Below, in pieces: positions 13,504 through 20,678 of a stretch of 20,678 nucleotides of DNA. The stretch is from positions 1 to 20,678 of the forward strand of contig RPYR01000097.1 in the NCBI GenBank assembly GCA_008671285.1, written 5' to 3'. The notes below the pieces were generated by a model. That model ran no database searches. It saw nothing but the letters and a program-made list of their open reading frames with translations, and was not told the origin of the DNA. Numbering within the stretch: position 1 is the first letter of the stretch; every line of letters starts with the position of its first letter. The translations under genes were made by a program, and so were the position numbers. The DNA is from Collinsella aerofaciens. Its GTDB lineage: Bacteria; Actinomycetota; Coriobacteriia; Coriobacteriales; Coriobacteriaceae.

Positions 13504-14374
13504 ATGAAAAGACCCCGTCGCTCGGTTGCCATTTCGTTGTTTGTCGCGCTTGCAGTGGCGAGCGCCTTTGTCGTAGCGATAGCTGGCTGTTCAGGGTCGA
13601 ATGGCAGAGCCTCGACGCCTGCATCAAAAGGCCCGGGACACCTCGCAGGTCAAGGACGACAACCTTAAGACGCTCAACGTTGGCAGCGACCTCTATCCGC
13701 CGTTTGTGTATACCGACGAGTACGGCGATATCGTTGGCCTGGATGTCGAGATATTGACCGAGGCTTTGGCCCGCATTGGTTACAAGCCAAAGTACCAGCT
13801 GATCGATTGGGAAAAGAAGAACGAGCTACTGGCGAGCGGCGAGCTCGATTGCGTCATGGGCAGCTTTAGCATGACGGGTCGCGAAGACGAGTATCGTTGG
13901 GCCGGCCCATACCTTGCGAGCCGCCAGGTGGTCGCGGTCGATCCCCAGAGCGATATCTACACGCTTGCCGATCTTGAGGATAAGGTCGTGGCGGTCCAGT
14001 CCACCACCAAGCCTGAGGACATTTTGCTCAATCGTACAAATGAAAACGTTCCGCAGATCAAGGAACTCTACTGCTTTTCGGACCGCTCATACCTGAACCC
14101 GGCGCTTGTCGAGGGTCTGGTCGACGCCATCGCCGCGCATGAGTCCTCGCTGCTCACCTACGAAAAAGACTATGGTGTGACGTATCGAATTTTGGATGAG
14201 CCGCTGCTTGAGGTTGGTTTGGGTACCGCTTTCGATATCAACGATACGCGCGGCATCGACGTTAAGCTCACCCATGCCTACCAGGAAATGCTAGCCGACG
14301 GCACCATGAAACGCCTGGTGTCAAAGTACTTTGATGACCCTTCGCCCTTTTTGAATATAGAGGGCCTGTCATGA
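13504..14374 (+). pseudogene. Solute-binding lipoprotein (family 3), frameshifted after the signal peptide
   Basis: ATG 13504 has TGGAGC 5 bases upstream and starts a good lipoprotein signal: a basic N-terminus (MKRPRR), a hydrophobic stretch and the lipobox AIAGC with C29. That frame ends at a TAA near 13665. The mature domain lies in the next frame: VKDDNLKTLNVGSDLYPPFVY through KRLVSKYFDD, with SBP_bac_3 features (GDIVGLDVEILTEALARIG, LDCVMGSFSMTGRE, LADLEDKVVAVQ). Removing one A from the run AAAA at 13626-13629 would join them as ASTPASKARDTSQVKDD. The ATG at 13601 would make only a cytoplasmic form without signal. The stop overlaps the kinase start as ATGA, so the pair is presumably a binding-protein/sensor unit. 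A sequencing error cannot be excluded. Confidence 0.8.
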
Positions 14375-16563
14375 TCGGTGCACCCGACCACGCCGTAGAG
14401 AAGCGGGGCAATCGTTCGGCAGGGGCATGGCTCCTTGTCGCCCTGCTGGGGATGGCGCTCTCGGTTGTTGCCGGTATGATGAGCTACGGCTACACGACAG
14501 CTCAGGCCGAGCAGCGCTTTGCCGACGTTGTCGATTACGTGGCGACGCAGAGCCTTTCCTACGATGCATTCAACAGCGCCTATACGACCAAAAACCTGAT
14601 TCGCGTTATGGAGATCGCCGGAGAGACAGCGCGCGATATGGAGCGCGACGGTTCGGTGGATAACGCCATGCTGGAGCAATATGCCGACCAGTTCAACGTG
14701 AGCGCACTGCTCGTAACGGACGCATCGGGCAACCTGGTGTCTGAGTTCTCGACGGATGGCGTGGGCTACGAGTCGCTTGCTACGTATCTCAAAGAAACGT
14801 CCGTGCTGGAGGTGGCAGCCCATCCGCTTAAGTTCTATACCGCCCGTATCACGCTTGCGGATGATTCGGTCGCAGACATTGGCTGCGTGACCCGGCAGGA
14901 TGGCGAGGGCATCGTTGTCGCAGTGAGACACCAGAGCGCCAAGGCGGTCGCGAGCAATACGCTCAAACTGCAGAGCCTGCTCGGTGGTTACGAGACCATC
15001 GACAGTGGCAATATCGTGATCGAAAGCGATGGCAAGGTCGTTGCGACCAATGTCGTTGAACCCACCATATTGGGCGTATTCGATCTGCCTGCAACGGATG
15101 TCTTTATTGTCGACGGTATTAAGGATCGATGCCTGCCCGGCAAAGTCCGACTGGTCAACGCCAGCGGCGAGTGGTATTTGGGCACATTTGGAAAAGCGCG
15201 CGGGTTCTACGTGTACACCTATGCCTCGGCGCGGCGCTACTTTGAGGTCGTCGCGGCTGTTGCTGCCGGCGTGCTGGTGCTCTACGGCGGTGTTATAGCC
15301 GTTGTTGTGATGGCGCGTCGCCGCGCTGATCGTCGACGTTTGACGGACTTGCTGCAGCAGGAGCGCGACTATGGTGACAGGCTGGCTAAGGCAGCGCGTG
15401 AGGCCTCGTCTGCCAACTCGGCAAAGACGGAGTTTCTACGTCGCATGAGCCACGATCTGCGCACGCCCATCAACGGCATTCGCGGCATGGTCGAGGTCGG
15501 CGATGCCAATGCGGACGATCTGCAAAAGCAGACCGAGTGCCGCTCAAAAATCTGGACGGCATCGGGACTGCTGCTCGACCTTGCCAACGAGGCGCTCGAT
15601 ATGAGTCGCTTGGAGAGCGGCCAGGTCAATCTGGAACTTGTTCCCACAAACTTGGTGACCCTCACCCGCGAAGTGTGCGATATTCTGGAGCGCCAGGCCG
15701 AGGAGCGCCTGGTGACAATTGTCTACGACCAGCAGACGCTTAATCATCCCTATGCGTGGGTGAGCATGACGCACCTCAAGCGTTTGTTGCTCAATATTGC
15801 CGGCAATGCCGTCAAGTACAACCGCCAGGGCGGCTATGTCCGCCTGGTGTGCCGCGAGGTGGAGCCGGCGGATGGCATCCCCGTCTATGAATACACGATC
15901 GCCGACAACGGTATTGGCATGAGCGAGGAGTTCCAACAGCACCTCTACGAGCCGTTTTGCCGCGAGGAGCAACAGGTGGAAGGTACTTCATCGGGAACTG
16001 GCCTGGGCGCGCCTATCGCAAAACAGTTGGTCGAGCTTATGGGCGGAACCATGAGCTTTACGAGCGTCTTGGGGCAGGGGACGACGTTTACCATCTGTCT
16101 GCCGTTCGAGAAATGCAAACGCTCCGAGATTCCTCAGGCAGTTCGCGTGGATGGGGGCGATGGCGATGCACTCCAGGGCTTGCGCGTTTTGCTCGTAGAG
16201 GATAACGATCTGAATGCCGAGATCGCGCAGTTTACGCTCAGCCGTGCCGGTGCCGTCGTGTCGCATGCTAAGGATGGCGAGTCTGCCGTTGAGGCGTTTG
16301 CCGCGAGCGCACCGCACGAGTACGACGTGGTGTTGATGGACACCATGATGCCTGGCATCGATGGCCTTGAGGCCACGCGTCAGATTCGAGCACTCGATCG
16401 CGAGGATGCCGCGACCACGCCGATTATCGCCGTGAGCGCCAACGCCTTTGCCGACGATCGCAGGCTTTCGCGCGAGGCGGGCATGAACGCGCGCCTGAGT
16501 AAACCCGTGAGCTCGCAGGAGCTCGTTGAGGCGCTTGCGCACATCGCTGTCGACGCTCTATAA
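14371..16563 (+). CDS. Hybrid sensor histidine kinase with receiver domain
   Basis: The protein has 730 residues. A membrane helix at about 18-40, an extracytoplasmic sensor of about 250 residues (Cache-like, by length and position), a second helix at 292-314, then a short coiled linker. HisKA holds the phospho-acceptor H361 in FLRRMSHDLRTPINGI. HATPase has the N box (NIAGNAVKYN, 475-484), G1 DNGIGM (512-517) and G2 GTGLGAPI (542-549). The receiver (604-726) has the acidic pair E610/D611, phospho-acceptor D657 in VVLMDTMMPG and K711. It starts inside the stop of the solute-binding lipoprotein gene (ATGA), so the lipoprotein may present its ligand to this sensor. No Hpt domain or DNA-binding partner is visible nearby, so its output path is unknown. 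Confidence 0.92.
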   Translation: MIGAPDHAVEKRGNRSAGAWLLVALLGMALSVVAGMMSYGYTTAQAEQRFADVVDYVATQSLSYDAFNSAYTTKNLIRVMEIAGETARDMERDGSVDNAMLEQYADQFNVSALLVTDASGNLVSEFSTDGVGYESLATYLKETSVLEVAAHPLKFYTARITLADDSVADIGCVTRQDGEGIVVAVRHQSAKAVASNTLKLQSLLGGYETIDSGNIVIESDGKVVATNVVEPTILGVFDLPATDVFIVDGIKDRCLPGKVRLVNASGEWYLGTFGKARGFYVYTYASARRYFEVVAAVAAGVLVLYGGVIAVVVMARRRADRRRLTDLLQQERDYGDRLAKAAREASSANSAKTEFLRRMSHDLRTPINGIRGMVEVGDANADDLQKQTECRSKIWTASGLLLDLANEALDMSRLESGQVNLELVPTNLVTLTREVCDILERQAEERLVTIVYDQQTLNHPYAWVSMTHLKRLLLNIAGNAVKYNRQGGYVRLVCREVEPADGIPVYEYTIADNGIGMSEEFQQHLYEPFCREEQQVEGTSSGTGLGAPIAKQLVELMGGTMSFTSVLGQGTTFTICLPFEKCKRSEIPQAVRVDGGDGDALQGLRVLLVEDNDLNAEIAQFTLSRAGAVVSHAKDGESAVEAFAASAPHEYDVVLMDTMMPGIDGLEATRQIRALDREDAATTPIIAVSANAFADDRRLSREAGMNARLSKPVSSQELVEALAHIAVDAL

Positions 16564-16565
16564 GC

Positions 16566-16605
16566 ATATGGCCCGGTTCCAAGGTGGGTTGGAACCGGGC
16601 CATAT
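16566..16605. terminator. Hairpin between convergent genes
   Basis: A 17-bp perfect stem (16566-16582 with 16589-16605) around GGTGGG lies between the convergent kinase and flavoprotein genes. No T-run follows on either strand. It probably serves both as a transcription end or 3' stabilising element. Confidence 0.6.
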
Positions 16606-16632
16606 TGCTATTGCTGAGGCCTGCTGAGGGGC

Positions 16633-17112
16633 TTACTTTTCCTGAATCTGCTTACCGCAGAGATGCTCAATCGTAATCTCGTAGAGCTGGACGCCCTTAA
16701 TGTCCTTGGCGATTTCCTCTTCGACTTCCTCGGCAGAAGGGTAGTACTTAAGGGCGAGCTGGCGGACTTTGTCCTCGATAAACGCGGGGGTGTCATTCGC
16801 CAGGCGACAACGGCCAAAGACGACGGTGCTCATAACGTAGGGAGCCCAGTCGCCGTTCTGGTACCACTCGTTTCCGTAAACGGTAAAGCAGACTTTGTCA
16901 TCGCGCTTGAGTGCGTCGACCTTGTGGCCAGCCTTGGCGCCATGGAAATAAATCTTGTCGTGCTCGGCGTCAAAGAAGTAGTTGACGGGAATGGCGTACG
17001 GGTAGCCATCGTCGCCGTTGACGGCAAAGACGCCGCGCTTGCAGGTGGCGAGCAGTTCGCGCGTTTCCTCGTCAGTGATGGCGCGTTTCTTTCGACGCAA
17101 GGGCCTAAACAT
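16633..17112 (-). CDS. Pyridoxamine 5'-phosphate oxidase-like (NimA-type) flavoprotein
   Basis: The protein has 159 residues and a flavin-binding split-barrel fold. The start at 17112 has AAAGGAAG upstream; the longer frame to 17151 runs back into the space before the kinase stop. Signatures are RKKRAITDEETRELLATCKRGVFAVNGDDGYPYAIPVNYFF and IYFHGAKAGHKVDALKRDDKVCFTV, typical of the NimA/PNPOx-related group that includes 5-nitroimidazole reductases. It lies 42 bases downstream of the BvgS-like kinase gene on the same strand and is probably co-transcribed. True function (nitro-reduction, other redox, or heme/flavin binding) cannot be settled from sequence. Confidence 0.87.
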   Translation of the reverse strand: MFRPLRRKKRAITDEETRELLATCKRGVFAVNGDDGYPYAIPVNYFFDAEHDKIYFHGAKAGHKVDALKRDDKVCFTVYGNEWYQNGDWAPYVMSTVVFGRCRLANDTPAFIEDKVRQLALKYYPSAEEVEEEIAKDIKGVQLYEITIEHLCGKQIQEK

Positions 17113-17154
17113 CGTTGGCTTCCTTTCTGGTCGTGCGTGGTGGTTGAGCACAAA

Positions 17155-19959
17155 CTATAGCGAAACGGATCCGTTTTTCTTGATGCAGGCGAGCATGTTT
17201 TTGAGCTTGTTAAAGTCGAGCGGTTTGGACAGATGGGCGTTCATGCCAGCATCGTGTGCCGCCTTGGCGTCCTCGGCAAAGGCATTGGCGGTGAGCGCGA
17301 TGATGGGGATATCGGCTGCATCGACCTTCTCGCTCAGACGAATCGCGCGGGTTGCCTCGTAGCCGTCCATGCCCGGCATCATAATGTCCATCAAAATGGC
17401 ATCGAAGCTACCGGCGGGATGCGACAGGTACAGATCGACAACTTCGTTGCCGTTGGCGGCGCGGGTGACCACGATGCCCTCGGATTCTAGCAGCGCCTGG
17501 GCAATCTCGGCATTCAATTCGTTGTCTTCGGCGAGCAGCACGTTCATGTCGGCGAGCGAGCAGTCGGGCGCACTCTCAACCGTATTCGCCCGCGCCTGGG
17601 GATTCTCGTCGATATCGAGCGGAATCTCCACGTAGAACGAGGTGCCTACATGGAGCTCACTGGTGACTTCGATGGTACCGCCCATCAGTTCAATAAGCGA
17701 CTTGACGATTGGCATGCCCATGCCGGTTCCTTGGAACTTGCTGCGCGCATCGTCACCTTCTTGGGCAAACGGTTCATAGATATGCTTTAAAAACTTGGGA
17801 GTCATGCCAATGCCGGTATCCGAAACGCTAAAGCAAAAGAGCGCGCGCCCGTTATCGAGTGGCTTGGTCTTTGAGCTAAAGGTGACGGAGCCGCCGTGCT
17901 TGTTGTACTTAATGCTGTTGTCTAACAGGTTGATCATAATCTGTCGGATATGGGTGGGACTGCCGATCATGTATGGCCCCGTGGCGTACGGCAGACTATT
18001 GTCCTGTATGGTGATGCCGTTACTGGACGCGCGGAGCTTGCACAGCACCAGTGTATCGTCACAGAGCTCTTTGAGGTTAAAAGGCGCATGCTCCAGTGTT
18101 AGCTTGCGGTCTTCGATTTTGCCCATCTCGAGGATGTCGTTGATCAGCGAGAGCAGGTGATTGGCGGCAACGCGCGCTTTGGCACGGCTCTCGCGGGCGA
18201 CCTGGATATCGCCTTCCTTCAATTCCTCGATCTCGATAAGGCCCAGGATACCGTTGAGCGGCGTACGGATGTCGTGGCTCATGCGCGTGAGGAATGCCGT
18301 CTTAGCGGCGTTGGCAGCATCGGCTTTTTTGCGCTCGGTTCGAGCGCGCACGAGCGCCCAGATGAGCAGGACGATGCCGACCGACAACATACCGATGAGG
18401 GTAGCGGCAATGGCGGTGCGGTTGCGATAAAGGAATTGAAGCGTGTTGGATTCCTGGGCCGTGTACGACGTGGATGAGTAATTGCTTGCGGAGAGCGATT
18501 CTCCGGCATTGATGATGCCCTTGTTGATGATTCCCAGCAGCTCGGGCTTTCCGCGCGAAATCCAGCACGAGAGCTCACAGGTGTCAGGGAGCTCGACCGT
18601 CTTGTAGCTCTCGAGATCATAACGGTCGCCGATGGTTTTTATGCGTGAGCTGGGAGCGACGATGCAGTGCGCCGTTCCCTTCCTGAGGGCGTCGAACGCT
18701 TCATCGTCGGATTGGTATTCGGTCACGGTCGCTGTGGGGAACAGATTTTCAAGTACATTTTGGTTGATAAACGATGATTTGGTGCAGGCGATGTTCTGAA
18801 GGTCTTTGTTCAGGTTGCTGCCAGTGTGGATGGCGGTGAGGGATATGGTCCCCAACGATACCGACTGCACAACGCCTGATTGCTCGGCAAACCAGTAATC
18901 TCGGTATACCGGCAGTGCAACGTCTATGCTTCCCTTTGACAGGGCCTTTGACATCATCTTGTAGCTATCAAAGGCGACGGTTTTGACCGTAATGCCAAAT
19001 TTATCGTGCAGCGTCGTCGCAAGCGATGCGAGCGAGCCTTCCATTTTGCCGTCTTCGTCTTCGTTGCAGTAGGGGAGTTTGCCCGTAATGTAGCCGAGCG
19101 TGATGGTGTTGTTGTTTTCTTTGAGCCAGGAACGTTCGGGGCCGTTGAGCGATGATGAACCGCTGTTTTGGGCCGAGTAGTTAGATTTGACTTCGTCGAT
19201 ATAGCGTGGGTTGACGCTGGCGATTGCCGACATGGCGGCATTGATGTCGTCCATCAGGTCGGGGCGGCTTTTGGGGACGGCAAAATAGTAGTCGCTCGAA
19301 CCAACGTAAAACATGGGCGACGCATCGGGCGACGAAATGGTGTCGTTCATGATGACGGCGTCGACTTCGTCGTTTGCGAGCGCGTCAAAGAGGGCACCGC
19401 CAGTGTTGATTTCCTTATAGGTGCAGGTGATTCCTTCGTTGGCGAGCCACTGCTTGCCAACGAAGGTTTGCATAACGTCGGGGTTGCAGCCGATGGTAAG
19501 GCCTTGGAGCGCCTGGGGGTCACCCTTGGCCAGATCGTCGCGATTGGGCTTGGCGTAGATGTAGTAGCGCTCGGTGCCCTCGGGGTTCGAGGAAAAGAGT
19601 AGCTTTTGGGCGCGTTCCTCGGAGTAGGAGATGTTGGGCATGAGGTCGATCTCGCCTGCCTCGAGCATGTCCATAAGCTCGGTGAAGGTGCCGGAGACGT
19701 ATTCGTACCGCCAGCCGGGCGTGTAGTACGACAGGGTCTGGAGGTACTCGTAACCCCATCCCGAGAGACGCTCGCCGGGGGCGCCGCCCTGGAAGCCCTC
19801 GCTGTTGACGAGCCAACCGACGCGGACCGTCTTGACTGGCTGACTAGAGTCATCGGCAAAAGCCTGGACAGGCGTGATAGAACTCAGCACGGCAAGCGCG
19901 GCAAGCACAATGGCCAGGGCGCGACATATAACTGAACGAAGGACAGTGGCAGCTCTCAC
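17155..19959 (-). CDS. BvgS-like hybrid histidine kinase with two periplasmic solute-binding domains
   Basis: 934 residues from GTG 19959, chosen because AGGA lies 6 bases upstream; the TTG at 19965 would abut that site. Signal peptide to about residue 34. Two family-3 solute-binding domains follow: about 45-262 (VRVGWLVNSEGFQG, LEAGEIDLMPNISYSEERAQ) and about 285-490 (ITLGYITGKLPYCNEDEDGKMEG, GSIDVALPVYRD). A membrane helix lies at about 515-537. Counting from the TTG, HisKA has H564 in SHDIRTPLNGI; HATPase has NLLDNSIKYN (679-688), DTGIGM (716-721) and GTGMGMPIV; the receiver has E813/D814, phospho-acceptor D860 in AILMDIMMPGMDG and K914. No Hpt domain, unlike BvgS itself. It probably senses amino acids or similar small polar ligands directly. 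Confidence 0.92.
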   Translation of the reverse strand: MRAATVLRSVICRALAIVLAALAVLSSITPVQAFADDSSQPVKTVRVGWLVNSEGFQGGAPGERLSGWGYEYLQTLSYYTPGWRYEYVSGTFTELMDMLEAGEIDLMPNISYSEERAQKLLFSSNPEGTERYYIYAKPNRDDLAKGDPQALQGLTIGCNPDVMQTFVGKQWLANEGITCTYKEINTGGALFDALANDEVDAVIMNDTISSPDASPMFYVGSSDYYFAVPKSRPDLMDDINAAMSAIASVNPRYIDEVKSNYSAQNSGSSSLNGPERSWLKENNNTITLGYITGKLPYCNEDEDGKMEGSLASLATTLHDKFGITVKTVAFDSYKMMSKALSKGSIDVALPVYRDYWFAEQSGVVQSVSLGTISLTAIHTGSNLNKDLQNIACTKSSFINQNVLENLFPTATVTEYQSDDEAFDALRKGTAHCIVAPSSRIKTIGDRYDLESYKTVELPDTCELSCWISRGKPELLGIINKGIINAGESLSASNYSSTSYTAQESNTLQFLYRNRTAIAATLIGMLSVGIVLLIWALVRARTERKKADAANAAKTAFLTRMSHDIRTPLNGILGLIEIEELKEGDIQVARESRAKARVAANHLLSLINDILEMGKIEDRKLTLEHAPFNLKELCDDTLVLCKLRASSNGITIQDNSLPYATGPYMIGSPTHIRQIMINLLDNSIKYNKHGGSVTFSSKTKPLDNGRALFCFSVSDTGIGMTPKFLKHIYEPFAQEGDDARSKFQGTGMGMPIVKSLIELMGGTIEVTSELHVGTSFYVEIPLDIDENPQARANTVESAPDCSLADMNVLLAEDNELNAEIAQALLESEGIVVTRAANGNEVVDLYLSHPAGSFDAILMDIMMPGMDGYEATRAIRLSEKVDAADIPIIALTANAFAEDAKAAHDAGMNAHLSKPLDFNKLKNMLACIKKNGSVSL

Positions 19960-20046
19960 ATGCAATCCTAACGAATCGAGACATTACCGCATAAGGATAC
20001 CAGCTCAGCCTGCCCAGCCGGCAGCAGCACCGCTAAACGGTTCCGC

Positions 20047-20077
20047 CCGGCAGTTGGGGACAGTCCCTTTCTGCCGG
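20047..20077. repeat. Diverged GGGAC/GTCCC palindrome
   Basis: Outer arms CCGGCAG (20047-20053) and CTGCCGG (20071-20077) enclose GGGACAGTCCC (20057-20067). The inner core matches copy 1 at 1280-1302 (GGGACAGTCCCTTT), while the outer arms are unrelated. It lies about 90 bases upstream of the kinase start and close to the IS110 left end. Confidence 0.6.
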
Positions 20078-20111
20078 CACAGACGATATGAGCAGGACAT
20101 AAAAACATTGA

Positions 20112-20205
20112 GAGCCCCTGCTGCATGAAAGACCGCGGATTAGGCCGACAATGGTGAGTGTCTAATCCAACCGTGGCGGCCACGCCGCATTCATGGAAGG
20201 GGCTC
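20112..20205 (+). ncRNA. Structured leader of the IS110 element, candidate bridge RNA
   Basis: Outer helix GAGCCCC (20112-20118) with GGGGCTC (20199-20205). Second helix CATGAA (20124-20129) with TTCATG (20190-20195). Inside are two hairpins: GGATTAG (20137-20143) with CTAATCC (20162-20168), and CGTGGC/GCCACG (20172-20184). All pairings are compatible and form one nested fold. IS110-group elements are known to encode a bridge RNA upstream of the transposase. The right arm overlaps the GGAAGGGG ribosome binding site, so the fold may also limit transposase translation. RNA identity is inferred from position and pairing only. Confidence 0.45.
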
Positions 20206-20207
20206 CC

Positions 20208-20633
20208 ATGCTCGATACTACCACCTTCATCGGCCTCGACGTCCACGCCCGCTCGATAAAGGCCGTCTCCCTCGACGTCATGACCGGGGAGGTACGTGCC
20301 GCGACCTTCGGCTACGACGCCGGCGCCGTCGCGGAGTGGGTCCGTTCCGTGGACCCCAGGGCCAGGTGCGTGTACGAGTCCGGGGTCACGGGCTTCGACC
20401 TGCAGAAGAGGCTCTCCGGCCTGGGGGTCGACTGCGCGGTCGGCGCCGTCTCGAAGATGATCAAGCCCAGCGCGGACAGGCGCAGGAAGAACGACCGCAA
20501 CGACGCCGAGTTCCTCGCCCGCTGTGTTCCGTCAAGTAAAAATCGACAAATACGTCTGTCGAATTTCGACACCCTCATGCTGACCGCCTCCGGTCGGGCC
20601 GTCGACGTCGCGGCCGGCCCGCCCGCTGCCTAG
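20208..20633 (+). pseudogene. IS110-family transposase, N-terminal fragment
   Basis: The start at 20208 follows GGAAGGGG; an ATG at 20193 is also in frame. Residues 1-105 match the RuvC-like DEDD domain of IS110 transposases: FIGLDVHARSIKAVSLD (D11), CVYESGVTGFDLQKRL (E57) and KNDRNDAEFLAR (D96, D99). After R105 (position 20522) the family similarity ends. The frame runs on through unrelated sequence (CVPSSKNRQIRLSNFD and beyond) to a stop at 20631-20633. The C-terminal domain with the catalytic serine is therefore missing, and the element cannot move on its own. Confidence 0.82.
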
Positions 20634-20678
20634 AACGGTATCTCCCAGTCCTCCGGGGGCACCTCCTCCATCCCTCCC
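20630..20678 (-). CDS. 3' end of an unidentified minus-strand gene (product ends IPF)
   Basis: From the right edge, the minus strand reads GGMEEVPPEDWEIPF and then TAG (20632-20630). A glycine run followed by an acidic stretch ending in IPF resembles the C-terminal tip of single-stranded DNA-binding protein (DDDIPF in E. coli SSB). Only 16 codons are visible, so this is a suggestion, and the frame may not be coding. Confidence 0.25.
   Translation of the reverse strand, partial: GGMEEVPPEDWEIPF

Overview
The window looks like chromosomal DNA of a Coriobacteriia gut actinomycete, most likely Collinsella or a close relative. This is inferred from the moderately high GC, GGAG-type ribosome binding sites, the style of the hybrid kinases, and the abundance of short palindromic repeats such as GACAAAGGGAC/GTCCCTTTGTC. 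No rRNA, tRNA or CRISPR array was seen.

Layout. (1) 2-1276: the 3' part of an FtsX/MacB-type ABC permease, cut by the window edge. (2) 1330-7455: a compact metabolic locus. It holds an MFS transporter with its own promoter and terminator, a convergent TetR regulator, and then, divergent from tetR, an operon of an agmatine-deiminase-family hydrolase, an atypical carbamoyltransferase and a second MFS transporter that closely resembles the first. Operator-like palindromes lie in front of both transcription units, so one TetR regulator may control import of a guanidino compound, its deimination to a carbamoyl (ureido) compound, and phosphorolysis to carbamoyl phosphate plus an amine. The carbamoyltransferase keeps the carbamoyl-phosphate motifs (STRTR, HPTQ) but lacks the usual amino-substrate motifs (HCLP is HELP; the SMG loop is absent), so its substrate is probably not ornithine. 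This is the best candidate in the window for an undescribed pathway. No carbamate kinase is present.

(3) 7456-10029: a repeat-rich stretch around a tRNA-dihydrouridine synthase and a small ribbon-helix-helix-like protein. It holds two MITE-like inverted-repeat elements, and two near-identical hairpins that sit just downstream of minus-strand genes and look like dispersed intrinsic terminators. (4) 10030-13411: glutaredoxin and an XRE/zinc-ribbon/TipAS regulator (minus strand); divergently, trmO with an in-frame stop before its C-terminal tail; then a MalY/PatB-type C-S lyase.

(5) 13453-19959: sensory genes. A solute-binding lipoprotein gene carries an apparent one-base frameshift just after its lipobox and overlaps a hybrid histidine kinase by ATGA. 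On the opposite strand is a BvgS-like hybrid kinase with two periplasmic solute-binding domains, followed by a NimA/PNPOx-like flavoprotein. Neither kinase has a DNA-binding response regulator nearby. (6) 20047-20678: the left end of an IS110-family element. A nested RNA fold lies upstream of the transposase and could be its bridge RNA. The transposase is cut after its DEDD catalytic half, and the window ends in the 3' tip of a minus-strand gene whose product ends in IPF.
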